Origin: JANXZS01 sp963797255
GTDB lineage: Bacteria > Acidobacteriota > Terriglobia > Terriglobales > Acidobacteriaceae
DNA length: 64,000 bases
Direction: 5' to 3'
NCBI GenBank assembly: GCA_963797255.1
Contig: CAWCOV010000017.1
Coordinates: 124,001-188,000 of the forward strand
This document shows positions 1 to 9,836 of the stretch, piece by piece. The notes below the pieces were generated by a model. The model was not told the origin of the DNA and made no database searches. It saw only the letters and a program-made list of their open reading frames with translations. A program made the position numbers and the translations under genes. Position 1 is the first letter of the stretch. Every line of letters starts with the position of its first letter.

Positions 1-146
1 CAGTTGCGAGACTGGCCCTGAGTTGCGCGGCCCAAGATCGTTGTCGTAACCGTTTGTGCACCGTTCGGCATCGTCTTTACATGCGACGCCTTTACGTCTT
101 CAGTGCTGACGGTTTCGACTGGTCTTTCAAGCAGTTCTGCTGGCAT
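1..146 (-). CDS. partial N-terminus of an unrecognised protein
   Basis: An open frame on the minus strand starts at ATG 144-146 and runs off the left edge, giving 48 residues that begin MPAELLERPV. A weak purine-rich stretch (AAAGAAG) precedes the ATG. The visible part is polar, has no signal peptide or membrane segment, and I do not recognise it. It is divergent from the phosphoesterase gene, with a shared 250-bp upstream region. It could be spurious because only the N-terminus is visible. Confidence 0.4.
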   Translation of the reverse strand, partial: MPAELLERPVETVSTEDVKASHVKTMPNGAQTVTTTILGRATQGQSRN

Positions 147-399
147 ATATTCTTCTTTTGTCCTTTGTGGAAATGTTGCTGATGAACTCAACCGTATCAG
201 TAGAGCGATGAACCGGTCCGTAACACTTTTGTAATGGCGTCGCGAGGAGTACAAAGGTTTGACCCGGGTAATGTGGCATCTTCATGAATCGGGGTCTTTA
301 GTGCGAAAGCTGCTCGTATAAATAGTGAGTAAATGCAAGGCTCAGCAATGATTCAGGATGCATTGCGGAGTACAGTTTCTGGTGCATTGGAAAATCAAT

Positions 400-3216
400 A
401 TGATGAAACCTCATTGGCTCCGCATGGCTATTCTTTTCGGCATCCCCTTCGCTTCGGTGGCACAACAATCCGAAAAGAAGTCCGTCGATTTGCCTTCCAG
501 CAAACAGCTTTTGACGCCCGTTCCTGGAGCGCCGGCCCGGCTGAATAGCCTTCCCATGGGATCCGCCTGGTCTCCCGATGGGCGATACTTGGCAATCCTG
601 AATGCAGGATATGGCACCTTTGAATCGGATTACGAACAGTCGATCGCGATCCTCGATACGCAGACAGGCAAGCTCACGGACTATCCCGACGCGCGAACGG
701 AATCCAGTCTCCCGCAAACGATGTATGCGGGGCTCGCCTTCAGTGGCGACGGCGCGCACCTCTATGCGAGTTTCGATTCGCTCACGGCTCCGCTAGGTGA
801 TGGAGCAAACAAAACAGGCAATGCTGTTGCGGTGTATTCGTTCAAAGATGGTGTTCCGTCCCCTGAGAGACTGATTGCTTTGCCTCTTCAGAAACTAGCG
901 CCGGGCAAGACACAGAACAACGTTGGATCCGGCGCTCCGGCAGGGAGTGCCATACCTGCGCCGGCCGGATTGGCTGTCGTATCAAACAAGGGCGGCGAAG
1001 ACCAATTACTGATCGCGAATGAGTTTTCCGATAATGCAGTTCTGCTCGACGCCGCGACAGGACGCGTCGTGCATTCTTTTGATCTTTCCGAGAGTACGAC
1101 GATTCCAGCCGCATTTCCGATTGCTGCGACGGTCACCCGTGACGGTCGCCGTGGCTTTATTGCGCTTTGGAACAGTTCTGAAGTCGTTGAGCTGGATCTT
1201 CGCAAAGGCACGATCGTTCGGCGTCTCAAGTTGCTTCCGCCCGAACGTGCCACCTCGGCGAGTTCGCATCCTTCTGCATTTGCATTCAGTCCAGACCAGA
1301 AAACCCTCTATATTGCTCTCTCAAATCGTGACACGATTGCTGCCATCGACTTGAGCAATGGAACAATGCGCGTTGCCGGCACTTTCGATACACGTCTTCC
1401 GGGCCAGGTTTACTTCGGCGCGATGCCCGACGGCGTCGCTGTTTCAGAGGATGGCAAGCGGATGTATGCCGCCAATTCCGGATCGGATGCGATTGCGGTT
1501 TTCGACGCGACGGCCATCCGCGCGAAGTCGACGCAACCGGTGAAGGCATTGGGCTTTATTCCCACTGAGTGGTATCCAACTGAAGTCGCGGTGCGTGGCA
1601 ACAATCTTTACGTCGCGACGGCGAAAGGCGTGGGAACCGGTCCGAACAATGGTATGCAAAGACAGGTGGCCGGAGAAAAGGCACGCAAGCCCGAACATAC
1701 TTATATTGCGACTCTCCTCTACGGATCACTTGCAACCATGGACAGGGTTGAAGCGGAGAAAAACCTCGCCAGCTTGACGGCAGAGACACTCACCAGCAAC
1801 CGAATGTCTGCTGCGGAACAGCATGTAACGTTCAGCAGCGGCCAAAATCCAATTCGCCACGTGATCTACATCATTAAAGAAAACCGCTCTTACGACCAGG
1901 TGTTCGGAGATCTTGGCGTCGGAGATGGCGATCCGTCGTTAACGATGTATGGCCGCGCAATCACACCCAATCAGCACAAGCTTGCCGAGCAGTTTGGTGT
2001 GTTCGACAACTTCTATGATTCCGGCGAGGTCTCGGGGGACGGGCATGTCTGGTCTACGGCGGGCATCACCAGCGACTACACGGAGAAAACGTGGCAGCAG
2101 GCGTATCGCGGAGGACAGAGGCACTACGATTTCGAAGGTCTGAACGAAGAGGGCTATCCGTTGTTGGAAGGAATTCCTGACGTCAACGAACCGAATAGTG
2201 GATATCTGTGGACCAACCTGGCGCGTCATAAGAAGACCCTCTATCACTTTGGGGAATACATTTCGACCAAATTTTGCGATGACTCAGGCGAAGCTCCAAA
2301 AAACGTCTCGCCGAAGGAGGGTACTCCACAGCCCGCAGGACAGGCCTGTCCGCGAAGCTATATTCACAAGGGTGAGGCGATCCCGGCAAATTATGGCGGA
2401 GGCATAAGTCCGTATCCCTGGCGTATACCGCTCATTCAAAGCAACACACCTACCAAGCCTGAGTTGCAGGGTAACTTTGATCCCCTCTACCCGGACTTTA
2501 ATGTGAGTTTTCCGGACCAGCTCCGAGTGGAAGAGTTTCTCACTCACTTTCGCGCTTGGGTCAACGCACGGAAGTCGGGCAAGGATGAGATGTCGTCGTT
2601 CGTGATGCTGCGATTGCCGGCAGACCACACTGCTGGAACGAAGCCCAGCATGCCGCGGCCACAAGCTTGCATCGCAGACAACGACCTCGCCGTGGGCCGG
2701 GTGGTGGAAGCGATATCCAATAGTGATTATTGGAACGACACTGCGATCTTCATTCTTGAAGATGACGCGCAAGACGGGGCCGACCACGTAGACGCGCACC
2801 GCAGCATTGCCTTCGCAATCAGCAAGTACGCTCCTCGACAGCAATCTCCACTTGTGGATCATCATTTCTACACGACTGTAAGCGTCATCCGCACCATGGA
2901 AGATTTATTGGGTTTGGCGCCGATGAACAACAATGATGCCTTTTCCTCCTTGATGGCGCCGTCGTTTCAAGGGAGCGGAGATCAACCCGCGTATCAGGCG
3001 GACTACACCAACCGTGACAATGGCCTCATCTACGAAACCAACGCTGCAGGTGCCGTCGGTGCGAAAATATCCAGCAAGATGGACTTTACTCGCGCCGACC
3101 AGGTGGACACGCAAAAACTGAACATCGTGCTGTGGCGTGATGCGATGGGTAACAAGCCGTTACCCGAAATGATGAAGAAGCCCCACCCGCATCAAAAGGA
3201 CGCAGATGACGACTAG
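400..3216 (+). CDS. secreted beta-propeller / phosphoesterase fusion protein
   Basis: A protein of 938 residues. The N-terminus (MMKPHWLRMAILFG...) looks like a signal peptide, so it is probably exported. Residues of about 45-430 form a YVTN/YncE-type propeller, with repeated blades of the type FSPDQKTLYIALSNRDTIAAID. From about residue 485 there is a phosphoesterase domain of the phospholipase C/acid phosphatase superfamily, opening with IRHVIYIIKENRSYDQVFGD, the usual metal-binding start of this family, with later EDDAQDG and DHVDAHRS motifs. The ATG codons at 400 and 403 are preferred because the reading frame further upstream does not resemble a signal peptide. No strong ribosome binding site is visible. 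This architecture is common in soil Acidobacteria. The substrate is unknown. Confidence 0.85.
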   Translation: MMKPHWLRMAILFGIPFASVAQQSEKKSVDLPSSKQLLTPVPGAPARLNSLPMGSAWSPDGRYLAILNAGYGTFESDYEQSIAILDTQTGKLTDYPDARTESSLPQTMYAGLAFSGDGAHLYASFDSLTAPLGDGANKTGNAVAVYSFKDGVPSPERLIALPLQKLAPGKTQNNVGSGAPAGSAIPAPAGLAVVSNKGGEDQLLIANEFSDNAVLLDAATGRVVHSFDLSESTTIPAAFPIAATVTRDGRRGFIALWNSSEVVELDLRKGTIVRRLKLLPPERATSASSHPSAFAFSPDQKTLYIALSNRDTIAAIDLSNGTMRVAGTFDTRLPGQVYFGAMPDGVAVSEDGKRMYAANSGSDAIAVFDATAIRAKSTQPVKALGFIPTEWYPTEVAVRGNNLYVATAKGVGTGPNNGMQRQVAGEKARKPEHTYIATLLYGSLATMDRVEAEKNLASLTAETLTSNRMSAAEQHVTFSSGQNPIRHVIYIIKENRSYDQVFGDLGVGDGDPSLTMYGRAITPNQHKLAEQFGVFDNFYDSGEVSGDGHVWSTAGITSDYTEKTWQQAYRGGQRHYDFEGLNEEGYPLLEGIPDVNEPNSGYLWTNLARHKKTLYHFGEYISTKFCDDSGEAPKNVSPKEGTPQPAGQACPRSYIHKGEAIPANYGGGISPYPWRIPLIQSNTPTKPELQGNFDPLYPDFNVSFPDQLRVEEFLTHFRAWVNARKSGKDEMSSFVMLRLPADHTAGTKPSMPRPQACIADNDLAVGRVVEAISNSDYWNDTAIFILEDDAQDGADHVDAHRSIAFAISKYAPRQQSPLVDHHFYTTVSVIRTMEDLLGLAPMNNNDAFSSLMAPSFQGSGDQPAYQADYTNRDNGLIYETNAAGAVGAKISSKMDFTRADQVDTQKLNIVLWRDAMGNKPLPEMMKKPHPHQKDADDD

Positions 3217-3266
3217 GGTTGCGATTGCGTTTCGATTGCAAACAGGCGTTTTTTAGCCAGGCTGCG

Positions 3267-3809
3267 CTATAGGCAGCTTTCGCCGAAGAGAACAACGCAG
3301 TCACCACCGGCAGTAAGAGCTTCATTCATGGCATGCCGCGCCTCAAGCAGAACGGTTAGCGGCGAGCGCCCTTTGCTCTGCGCAATGCCGAAGCTCGCAG
3401 CCAACCCGATGGATCTCGCACCCACTTCGACCGGGTGATGAAAGAGCACTGTCCGGATGCGGTTCGCAAGCAAAAGCGCATCTGCGGGAATGCATCCCGG
3501 TAGCGCAATCAGGAACTCATTCTCCTCCTGCCGGGCGATCAAATCGTAGGTCCGTAAATAGCGGCGAAGGCGACCGGCAATATAGCGAAGTAGGCGATCT
3601 GCGTTCTCAGCACCATATTCCGAGCGGATTTCCGAAAAGCCTTCGATCTCAATGAGCATGAAGCAAAGTACGCCACCCATTCGCTGAATCCGGTCCGTCT
3701 CGCGGAACAACTCGCCAATCATCGTCTCGCGGTTCAGGAAACCAGTCAGTGAATCATAGTTCGGAAGCGCGAACGGAGATTGAATAGCGAGAGAATCGGA
3801 AATGTTCAT
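3267..3809 (-). CDS. degenerate GGDEF-domain protein with intact I-site
   Basis: A cytoplasmic protein of 180 residues that is essentially one GGDEF domain (NYDSLTGFLNRETM opening, then about 150 residues). The catalytic signature GG(D/E)EF is replaced by EENEF, and the metal-binding Asp region reads IEIEGF instead of DIDHF, so diguanylate cyclase activity is unlikely. The inhibitory site RxxD is kept as RTYD, exactly five residues before the degenerate signature, as in active cyclases. Known proteins with this pattern bind c-di-GMP as receptors; that role is an inference here. No sensor domain is attached. A complete, apparently active cyclase lies at 10797-13727. Confidence 0.8.
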   Translation of the reverse strand: MNISDSLAIQSPFALPNYDSLTGFLNRETMIGELFRETDRIQRMGGVLCFMLIEIEGFSEIRSEYGAENADRLLRYIAGRLRRYLRTYDLIARQEENEFLIALPGCIPADALLLANRIRTVLFHHPVEVGARSIGLAASFGIAQSKGRSPLTVLLEARHAMNEALTAGGDCVVLFGESCL

Positions 3810-3882
3810 TGCGGAGCGCCTTTAGATAAGCCATCAGGTTACGTAATCGGCGTTGGATAAAAATTCTTTAGCAATTGCCTGG

Positions 3883-3912
3883 AAAATAAAAAGACGGCTC
3901 CGGAGAGCCGCC
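3883..3912 (-). terminator. rho-independent terminator after mqnD
   Basis: On the minus strand the stem CGGCTC, loop TCCG and stem GAGCCG (3895-3910) are followed by TCTTTTTATTTT. It lies just past the stop of mqnD and before the GGDEF gene, so the two are probably separate transcripts. Confidence 0.75.
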
Positions 3913-3929
3913 CTGTTTTGCCGAAAGCA

Positions 3930-4826
3930 TTAGCCGATGAATTCGACCTTCGATGCGATAGGAATAATCCCGCGTTCATGTCCCATCTCAAGTAGTTTGC
4001 GAATGGCCGCCTTGCCATCCTCGCCGTACGAAAGCGTGCGCTCGTTGACATACATACTCACAAAGCGGTTTGCCAGGGCCGTATCCAGGTCGCGCGCAAA
4101 CTGCATGGCGTACGCAAGCGCTTCGTCCCGGTGATCCAACCCATGCTGAATGCTCTCTCGCAGCGCCTGGGTGACTGTCAGCATGGTCTCTTTCCCGAGA
4201 CTGCGACGAATGGCATTCCCGCCAAGAGGGAGGGGTAGTCCAGTTGTTTCCCGCCACCACACGCCGAGATCGATCACCTTCTGCAGACCGCTCGTGCTGT
4301 AAGTAAGCTGACCCTCGTGAATGATCAATCCAGCATCGAAGTTGCCGGCGCAAATCTCGGGGATGATCTTGTCAAAGGGGACGGAAACCGTCTCCACCTC
4401 CGGGCAGAACAGCTTCAACGTCAGGTAAGCCGTAGTGAGTTCACCCGGGACTGCGATTCTAACTTTCCCCAAGTCCGTAGGTTTGATCTTGCGGTTCGCC
4501 ACAACCATCGGACCATATCCTTCTCCAACGCTTCCGCCGCAGGACATGAGCGCGTAGTTCTCCTGCAAGTAGGGGTAAGCATGAAAAGAGATCGCCGTAA
4601 CGTCGTACAAAGGAGACGAAATCGCCTGGCGATTCAGGGTCTCGATGTCGCAAAGCGTGTGGCTGAATTTGAAACCGTTCACCCGGACTTTGTTTGTGGC
4701 AAGTCCATAGAACATGAAAGCATCGTCCGAGTCGGGGCTGTGAGCGATTTTGATTTCGCGAACGCCTGGGGCCTTAGCGGAGGCTTTGTTGGTGTCGGGT
4801 TGCGGGGATGACGAAGTTACACTCAC
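3930..4826 (-). CDS. mqnD: 1,4-dihydroxy-6-naphthoate synthase (menaquinone, futalosine pathway)
   Basis: A protein of 298 residues of the MqnA/MqnD family, which has a periplasmic-binding-protein-like fold but is a cytoplasmic enzyme. MqnD converts cyclic dehypoxanthinyl futalosine to 1,4-dihydroxy-6-naphthoate. The core starts with IKIAHSPDSDDAFMFYGL, matching the MqnD opening (SPDxxD) rather than MqnA, followed by VTAISFHAYPYL and the GPMVVA segment. The GTG start at 4826 follows AGGGA with good spacing; the first 22 residues are a low-complexity polar extension. mqnE lies 15 kb away on the other strand, so the organism evidently uses the futalosine route, but mqnA and mqnC are not in the window. 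A terminator follows. Confidence 0.88.
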   Translation of the reverse strand: MSVTSSSPQPDTNKASAKAPGVREIKIAHSPDSDDAFMFYGLATNKVRVNGFKFSHTLCDIETLNRQAISSPLYDVTAISFHAYPYLQENYALMSCGGSVGEGYGPMVVANRKIKPTDLGKVRIAVPGELTTAYLTLKLFCPEVETVSVPFDKIIPEICAGNFDAGLIIHEGQLTYSTSGLQKVIDLGVWWRETTGLPLPLGGNAIRRSLGKETMLTVTQALRESIQHGLDHRDEALAYAMQFARDLDTALANRFVSMYVNERTLSYGEDGKAAIRKLLEMGHERGIIPIASKVEFIG

Positions 4827-4915
4827 TCTTTCCCTGGTCCTTTCAAATACAGAAGATGAAGCATTTCAATCCGCTCCACTCTTTTAATGTTTGCCGGTCG
4901 ATCGATTCAATTGGC

Positions 4916-5518
4916 CTAAGTATTTCCTTGAAAACGACGGAGCCGGAACCACGCTGTTGCAAGCGCCGCCGCCGAGATGACTTTCAACGTGTCGCCCGGA
5001 AGAAACGGCAGTATTGCCATGTTGATAACCATTCTTGCATCTGCGTGTGTGTAAATCGCTAGCCAAAGGGAGCCACAAAGCAATATCAGGATGTTCCCTA
5101 AGGCTGCCGATGCAATGCGAGTCACAAATGTAGAGGTTCCTCTGCGGCTGAACCACGACACAATTGCTGCCACGAACGGATAGGACAATAGGTAGCCGCC
5201 GGTTGGGCCAAAAATCTGTGCCACGCCACCGATCCCATGTGGTGTGAAAACCGGTAACCCGGCTGCTCCTTCCACTAAATAGAATGCGAGCGCAGCAAAA
5301 GCCGTGGCCGGCTCCAGCAGCAGAGCCAGCAGCAGTACCGCGAAGGGCTGCATTGTCAACGGTACAGGACTGAACAGAAGCGGCAACGAAATGTGAGCGC
5401 AGATCGCGACAAACAGAGAGGCGATAAGCGCCACTCCGGCAGCACGCAGCAGCGTCATTGTGCGCTGCTGAGAGCCTTCCGCCTCAATCGCCGGTGTCTT
5501 CGCGAATAACTCAGCCAT
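4916..5518 (-). CDS. bioY: biotin transporter BioY (ECF S component)
   Basis: A membrane protein of 200 residues with about six hydrophobic segments. The conserved BioY features are visible: VPLTMQPFAVLL near the first helices, a GxGGxxxxFGPTGGYLLSYP motif (as GIGGVAQIFGPTGGYLL), and a final helix near LPGDTLKV. It imports biotin across the inner membrane, either alone or with a shared energy-coupling (AT) module; no ecfA or ecfT is nearby. The ATG at 5518 is chosen because AGGAG stands ten bases upstream; a longer frame to 5617 overlaps the preceding gene and adds no conserved sequence. Confidence 0.92.
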   Translation of the reverse strand: MAELFAKTPAIEAEGSQQRTMTLLRAAGVALIASLFVAICAHISLPLLFSPVPLTMQPFAVLLLALLLEPATAFAALAFYLVEGAAGLPVFTPHGIGGVAQIFGPTGGYLLSYPFVAAIVSWFSRRGTSTFVTRIASAALGNILILLCGSLWLAIYTHADARMVINMAILPFLPGDTLKVISAAALATAWFRLRRFQGNT

Positions 5519-5558
5519 ACTGTTGCTTCTCCTGTTCAGCGAATTCATCCAGCGCGCT

Positions 5559-5753
5559 TTACTCGCTCTCTGCGCTTTTGATAACTGGTCCTCTAACGGC
5601 ATTTTGTGAGGCATCAATGTCGAGCAACTCGTGGGTGCCCGCAGAGATTTTCAGGCGTTCCGCTCGGTGTCTCTGGATATGTCGAGCCATCGCAAAAGCT
5701 GCCCAAAGCAGTGCCGCAACGGATATCAAGAGGACCACAAAGAGGATGCGCAT
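5559..5753 (-). CDS. small single-span membrane protein
   Basis: A predicted protein of 64 residues: one N-terminal hydrophobic helix (MRILFVVLLISVAALLWAAF) and a charged, cytoplasmic-type tail rich in Arg, His and Glu. It lies between cutA and bioY on the same strand, 40 bp from each, so the three may be co-transcribed. There is no strong ribosome binding site and I do not recognise a family. It could be a real accessory membrane peptide or a chance frame; position and hydrophobic profile favour a gene. Confidence 0.5.
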   Translation of the reverse strand: MRILFVVLLISVAALLWAAFAMARHIQRHRAERLKISAGTHELLDIDASQNAVRGPVIKSAESE

Positions 5754-5792
5754 GTTTAAGAGCCTGCGTCAGAATACCAAAGTGCAGAGGCT

Positions 5793-6113
5793 TTATCTCA
5801 CACTCGCCTGAATCCACTGCAAATAGGCATCACTTACGCTTTCGACGTTGAGCACAAGAAACTCCGGAAGTTCATAGCTATGAAGGGATTTAAGTGCCTG
5901 TTCAACGAGCGGGACACTATCTTCAGTGGTTTTGATCACCAACATCGCTTCGTTCGCCTCCTCGATCTTTTCCTTCCACCGAAAAACGGACTGAGCTCCT
6001 GGCAATATGTTGACGCACGCCGCAAGCCTTCTCTCTACCAACATGTGGGCAAGAGCTGAAGTCTCTTCAATCGGTGCCATACAGATCGCGATTTTTACGG
6101 AACTCATAGCCAT
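5793..6113 (-). CDS. cutA: CutA1 divalent-cation tolerance protein
   Basis: A protein of 106 residues, the usual CutA length. The family hallmarks are all present: LVERRLAACVNI near residue 30, the FRWKEKIEE strand, AMLVIKTT and SLHSYELPEFLVL. CutA forms trimers with a ferredoxin-like fold; it has been linked to copper tolerance, although its biochemical role is unsettled. ATG 6113 sits four bases after CAGGAG; ATG 6107 has ten-base spacing and is equally possible. It is divergent from the ftsB-like gene, with a 209-bp intergenic region. Confidence 0.9.
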   Translation of the reverse strand: MAMSSVKIAICMAPIEETSALAHMLVERRLAACVNILPGAQSVFRWKEKIEEANEAMLVIKTTEDSVPLVEQALKSLHSYELPEFLVLNVESVSDAYLQWIQASVR

Positions 6114-6322
6114 TTGTCTCCTGTTCCTGAGTTGAGTGCACACTGGCGGCTATTCAATGCTAATTGGCGAGACAAAAAGGGGAACAGTGTGCCGAGGTTG
6201 ATTCCCCGCGAAGAATTCATCTCCGCTGCCTATTGACTGGCGACGCGGAGAAAATTTCACTGGAGAAAGGGTCCTCAGCGGCCGAATCGCACTTCAGCTG
6301 AGCTTGAAAGGTCTCAGGCAAT

Positions 6323-6715
6323 TTGCCCAACAGCAGTCCCAATCCGAAGCCTCCGGTCAAACGTGGCGTCAAATTTCTGATGATCCTGTTTGCGTCGCGC
6401 CGTCGTATCGCCAGCGTTCTGGCGATCGTCGTCGCTGTGTTGTTCGGCTATCACGTCATTCTGGGGAACAATGGCGTAACTGTGTACCAGCAGAAACGCA
6501 GTGAACACAAGGCTTTGGAGCAGGAAATTAATCAATTGCAGGAAGAAAATGCCCGTCTGAAGGATCATGTGGATCATCTGAAAGCTGATCCGGGCGCCAT
6601 TGAGCACGAGGCGAGGGAACGCCTTCACTATGCACGCCCCGGCGAGGTCATCTATACGCTGAATGAGAAGCCCGCGGACACCCAGCCCGCGCCTGCGCCA
6701 AAGGCTCAGAAGTAA
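6323..6715 (+). CDS. FtsB/DivIC-type septum formation protein
   Basis: Up to 130 residues. There is a short cytoplasmic N-terminus, one transmembrane helix (about 30-50: IASVLAIVVAVLFGYHVIL), then a coiled coil (LEQEINQLQEENARLKDHVDHL) and the FtsB/DivIC-type ending DPGAIEHEARERLHYARPGEVIY. Proteins of this family bridge FtsL and FtsQ in the divisome. The start is uncertain: TTG at 6323 gives 130 residues; ATG at 6380 would give 111, closer to the family norm, but neither has a convincing ribosome binding site. The Pro/Ala-rich C-terminus is unremarkable. Confidence 0.82.
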   Translation: MPNSSPNPKPPVKRGVKFLMILFASRRRIASVLAIVVAVLFGYHVILGNNGVTVYQQKRSEHKALEQEINQLQEENARLKDHVDHLKADPGAIEHEARERLHYARPGEVIYTLNEKPADTQPAPAPKAQK

Positions 6716-6777
6716 ATCACGCTCCATCGAGTCGGAAAGCGATATCCAGGAACAGACAAAACACAAAGATAACTAAC

Positions 6778-9361
6778 CTACGCTCGTTGGCCTTCGAGCG
6801 CCTCGCTCAGAGAAGATGCAAGCTGCTCCCGCAAGTTCTCGTCTAGCTTTTTGCCGCCGGAAGTCAGATAGAACACGTCGATCGCAATTTCACCTTCTGT
6901 GTCGATGAGCGCGACTTCGATATTGCATTGATGCTCAGCCAGAGATCCGGCAATCTTGCGCAACAAGCCGGGGCCGTCCTGCGCAACCACCTGAAGCAGA
7001 GTGCTGTGGGTGGACGAGGTGTCATCGAATGTCAGCCGTGTTTGCACATCCACCTTACCCACGCCGAGACGTGTGGCGTTGCGGCCCTTTAGAAGAACCT
7101 CTACCGGCATCTCCAGCGAAACGACTTTGCGAATGCTCTCTTTGAACCGCTCAATCTCCGAGGGGTTTAGTTCGAGAGTGCGAAAGCTGTCGGTGAAATG
7201 GAAGGTGTCGACAATCACGCCGCGTTCATTGGAGAAGGCGTCTGCCTTCACGATGTTCATGCCCCAGGCGGAAAGCGCTCCAGCCATATCCGCGAACAGC
7301 ATCGGCCTGTCCAACGTGATAAGTGTCAGTTCACAAAGCTGCCGACCCAGACGAAATTCGAGCCGCACCGGTTGCTTATCGAGATCGGCAGCCATAAGAA
7401 AATGATTCCGAACCTGTTCGGGAAGGCGAGTCTGTAGATAGCGCTGAGGAAGTCCTTCGAGAAATTGCTTCAATGCGGGTTCGCGGTCGGGAACCATCGA
7501 GCGGATGCGATACAACAGCGTCGGATCTACATCGGAGTGATAGCGAACCTCATCCACACTACGATCCATGAAATTCGAGGTGGAAATATAAAGTTGCCAA
7601 AGCGTCTCCGCTTTCCAGGGCGTAAGCGCATCCGGATGCACCGCCTTGATGTCCGCGTACGTCATCAGCGTGAGCATCTTCACCTGCATCGGTGTTCCGA
7701 TTTTCTCGGCGAAGAGGCGAATATTCTCTGCATCAAATACATCGCGCCGCAGCGCGAGCGACATTTCCAAATGATTGCGGATGAGCTTTCGTACCGTGTC
7801 GCGCTCCTCGGCATCAAAGTCGAGCCGGGCAAGCAGGCTCTCCGCCAATTCAACGCTCTGCTGCGTGTGTTCTCCCGTTCTACGGGCCTTCCCGATATCG
7901 TGCAACAGAAGCGAAAGGAGGAACAGATCCATCCGGTCCAATTCAGGCAGCAGACCTGAAAGCCGCTTCTCCCACTCCTGCGTGGGCTGGCGGAGCGTGT
8001 GGATATTGTCGATCACCAGGAAAGTGTGTTCGTCCACCGTGTATCGGTGATAGGCGTCGCGGATCACCAGCGCGTCAATACCGTGAAATTCAGGGATCAG
8101 GAGTTCGAGAATCCCAAGCGCGTGCATGGTACGCAGAGCATGTGCGGCCTGCGGCCCCAGCAGCACTTCTCGAAGACAATTCCAAAGGAAGGGTCCTTCC
8201 GGCATGTGCACCGCCAGTACCGGCAGCGCATCCGTGATGCGGTCCTCGGCGTTTTGACTGAGGGTGTAGCCATGAGTGGCAACCAGCGCGAAGAGGCGCA
8301 GGATCGCATCTGCGTCGTTGACTTCGGCATTCTCAGCCAGGTCGACTCGTCCGTTCTCCACGTAAAAGTCGGTTCCCGCCACGGGGGTACGTCTACGCCG
8401 GAAATGGCGGTAAAACGAGGCGCGAGCAGGAGGCAGATCATCCATCAGCAAAACAGCACGCCGGTAAATTGTGCGCGCGTGCCGATAGTACGTCCGCATC
8501 CAGTAGGCAGGATCGGCACTGCCCCTCGTTTCGAGACCAATGCTCAGCGCGGCGGCCTCGTCCTGCGCGTGCCAATCCAACGTATTGTCGTCACGGCCAC
8601 AGCGGAAGTGGAGAAAGCAGCGAACTGAGCTGAGAAACTCAAATGCGCTTTCAGCGTCCCCGGTAGGACTTGAGAACGGTGGTTTTTTGGGCCACTCCTT
8701 GGTTTCGCGCAATGTAAAAAGCAGGGCAAACCACTGGGCAAAGTGATGGTCGCGCAGACCGCCAGGACAGTCCTTAATGTTGGGTTCGAGGTGGAAGATG
8801 GTGTTGCCGAATTTCATGTGACGGCTGCGCGCGATCTCCGCCAGCTTTTGTGCCAGAGGATTCCACTCCCGCTGAACCAGGTCCGGTATGAGACTGTCTT
8901 GAAGCTTTTTGTAGAGAGGGAAGTCGCCGGTCAAGAATCGGCGGTCCAGAAGCGATAAGCGTAAATTCAATGTTTTCGGGGTCGAAGCGATCACACTCAC
9001 GGAGGGTCCGCGTTGCCGGGCTGGCACGCAACCCGATGTCCCACATTGCCTGGCTACAAGCGCGGATGGAATCCCGAGCCTGTTGCTCCACCTCCTCATC
9101 TGCACAGAGGTAGAGAATGTCGATATCCGAGGAGGGAAAGAGTTCTTTTCGGCCAAATCCGCCGGTCGCAACGACTGCGATTCGGCCCGGCTCTTCTGCA
9201 AGATCCGTCCAAAGACGCCGTACAATTCCGTCCACAATTGTAGTGCGACGGTGAATGCCAGCTACCCCGTCGCTCGTGCGTTCAAATGTCTCGCGCATGG
9301 CGAGAGAGTCTTGCTGATACTTTTCTCGAAGCTCGGGGATCAGTATGGACTCTGGTGTCAT
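6778..9361 (-). pseudogene. glnD: [protein-PII] uridylyltransferase GlnD, frameshifted
   Basis: GlnD uridylylates and de-uridylylates PII in response to glutamine. The gene would encode about 860 residues, full length for the family, but is split by one frameshift at about 8950-8965. The upstream frame (ATG 9361) carries the nucleotidyltransferase motif GGFGRKELFPSSDIDILYL and breaks after DPENIEFTL. The downstream frame resumes at LSLLDRRFLTGDFPLYKKLQ and contains the rest of the transferase, the HD domain (LLHDIGK), and two C-terminal ACT repeats. A single-base change restores one frame. glnB lies 70 bp upstream. Whether this is real inactivation or a read error cannot be decided from the sequence; both halves are otherwise well preserved, which favours a recent event or an error. 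Confidence 0.9.
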
Positions 9362-9431
9362 GCCTGCGCTTTCCGGGGAGTTGGGATTGAATCCCGGTGT
9401 GTTCCGGGCGTCAATCGCGTGGGCAAAAAGG

Positions 9432-9770
9432 CTAGAGCGCTGTAGTACCCCGTTCGTCGTTCCTTATTCGGATTGCTTCATCGATCCTGGAAACAAATAT
9501 CTTGCCGTCGCCGATTTTCCCAGTTCTTGCAGCGGTGACGATGGCATGAATCGCCTTATCCAACAAATCGTCGTTGATGACAACTTCGAGTTTGATCTTG
9601 GGGAGGAGATCGACCGTGTATTCTCGACCCCGATAGAACTCTGTATGTCCCTTCTGTCGGCCGTGACCCCGAGCCTCGAGGATAGTCATACCCTCAATGC
9701 CCACTTCCATGAGCGCATCTTTGACCGCATCCAGCTTTGATGGCTGAATTACTGCTTCTATCTTTTGCAT
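9432..9770 (-). CDS. glnB: nitrogen regulatory protein PII
   Basis: A PII protein of 112 residues, the standard length. It begins MQKIEAVIQPSKLDAVKDAL and has the T-loop with the uridylylated Tyr at position 51 (YRGREYTVDLLPK), the KIEVV-type strand (KIKLEVV), the B-loop TGKIGDGKIFV and the C-loop. It senses ATP/ADP and 2-oxoglutarate and is the substrate of GlnD, encoded directly downstream. The region upstream holds the remains of amtB, its usual membrane partner, so this PII may now regulate only soluble targets. A weak AGG stands before the ATG. Confidence 0.95.
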   Translation of the reverse strand: MQKIEAVIQPSKLDAVKDALMEVGIEGMTILEARGHGRQKGHTEFYRGREYTVDLLPKIKLEVVINDDLLDKAIHAIVTAARTGKIGDGKIFVSRIDEAIRIRNDERGTTAL

Positions 9771-9836
9771 AAACCTAAGCCTCAGGAAATTCAGAGTATC
9801 AGCTTGGCAGCCCGAGAAAACCGATTTTTACGGTTG

